A program made the translations under genes and the position numbers. From assembly GCA_036257595.1 (NCBI GenBank), contig DATAFF010000164.1, positions 1 through 24,375 on the forward strand: DNA of 24,375 nt, written 5' to 3'. A model generated the notes under the pieces. That model saw only the letters and a list, made by a program, of their open reading frames with translations, made no database searches and had not been told where the DNA came from. Positions 24,322-24,375 of this stretch are shown one piece after another. Positions within the stretch are counted from its first letter, which is position 1. Each line of letters opens with the position of its first letter. Source of the stretch: DATAFF01 sp036257595 (GTDB taxonomy: Bacteria; Pseudomonadota; Alphaproteobacteria; Rhizobiales; Aestuariivirgaceae).

Positions 24322-24375
24322 TAGGCAGTAGGCAGGGCATGGAGCGCGACTCACGGCCTACTGCCTAACGCCTAC
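24322..24375 (+). repeat. GGCAGTA-family repeat, copy E (runs to window end)
   Basis: TAGGCAGTAGGCAGGG, a variable centre, then CTCACGGCCTACTGCC and TAACGCCTAC at the last base. It has only two heptamers. It lies 38 bases after the DUF2442-HTH stop codon, preceded by GCGCGAAGCGC and GGTGAGGGG, which faintly recall the hairpin blocks of the DUF559 repeats. Confidence 0.8.

Overview
The window is a chromosomal segment of a high-GC alphaproteobacterium, most likely of the order Hyphomicrobiales (Rhizobiales); I cannot name the genus. The evidence is the set of lineage-typical genes (DUF2794 protein, TIGR02302/DUF4175 protein, MJ0042 zinc-ribbon protein beside hpt and ftsEX, LptM-like lipoprotein between argH and lysA), together with high-GC codon use, alphaproteobacterial-looking promoters and one CtrA-type box. 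Most of the window is ordinary housekeeping sequence. The unusual parts are small repeat-rich intergenic regions and an accessory tail.

Layout. 1-1480 (-): 5' part of htpG, cut by the window edge, with an RpoH-like promoter. 1851-2237 (+): DUF2794 protein. 2300-3040, 3137-3691 and 3793-4416 (-): Bax inhibitor-1/YccA-like membrane protein, RNA 2',3'-cyclic phosphodiesterase, and TesA-like SGNH esterase. 4547-7746 (+): YbbA/YbbP-type ABC exporter, divergent from tesA as in many proteobacteria. 7811-9172 (+): PduO-type cobalamin adenosyltransferase and a rhomboid protease. 9211-11897 (+): etfB, etfA and 3-hydroxybutyryl-CoA dehydrogenase, an acyl-CoA oxidation set. 11908-12576 (-): TlpA-like thioredoxin, divergent from argH - lptM-like - lysA (12613-15518, +). 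15607-16119: a DUF559 nuclease-like gene enclosed by long inverted repeats. 16330-18894 (+): TIGR02302 membrane protein. 18951-20206 (-): hpt and a zinc-ribbon membrane protein. 20350-23406 (+): ftsE, ftsX, ydcF-like and plsC-like genes, tightly overlapping and preceded by a TTAA-N7-TTAA box. 23407-24375: lower-GC accessory tail with a DUF2442-HTH gene.

Two repeat systems stand out. The first is a family of five intergenic elements (A 4431-4500, B 15521-15570, C 16149-16209, D 18895-18958, E 24322-24375). Each has heptamer GGCAGTA tandem units on one side, a CTCACGGCCTACTGCC-like core and a complementary arm. The second is a pair of about 63-base, hairpin-rich inverted repeats that bracket the DUF559 gene and even encode the last 18 residues of its protein. 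The DUF559 cassette lies directly between repeat copies B and C, and B has lost its right arm. This looks like a mobile or formerly mobile gene cassette in a repeat hotspot, and it is the best candidate here for a poorly described system.

All calls come from reading the sequence. Family names rest on recognised motifs and not on searches.
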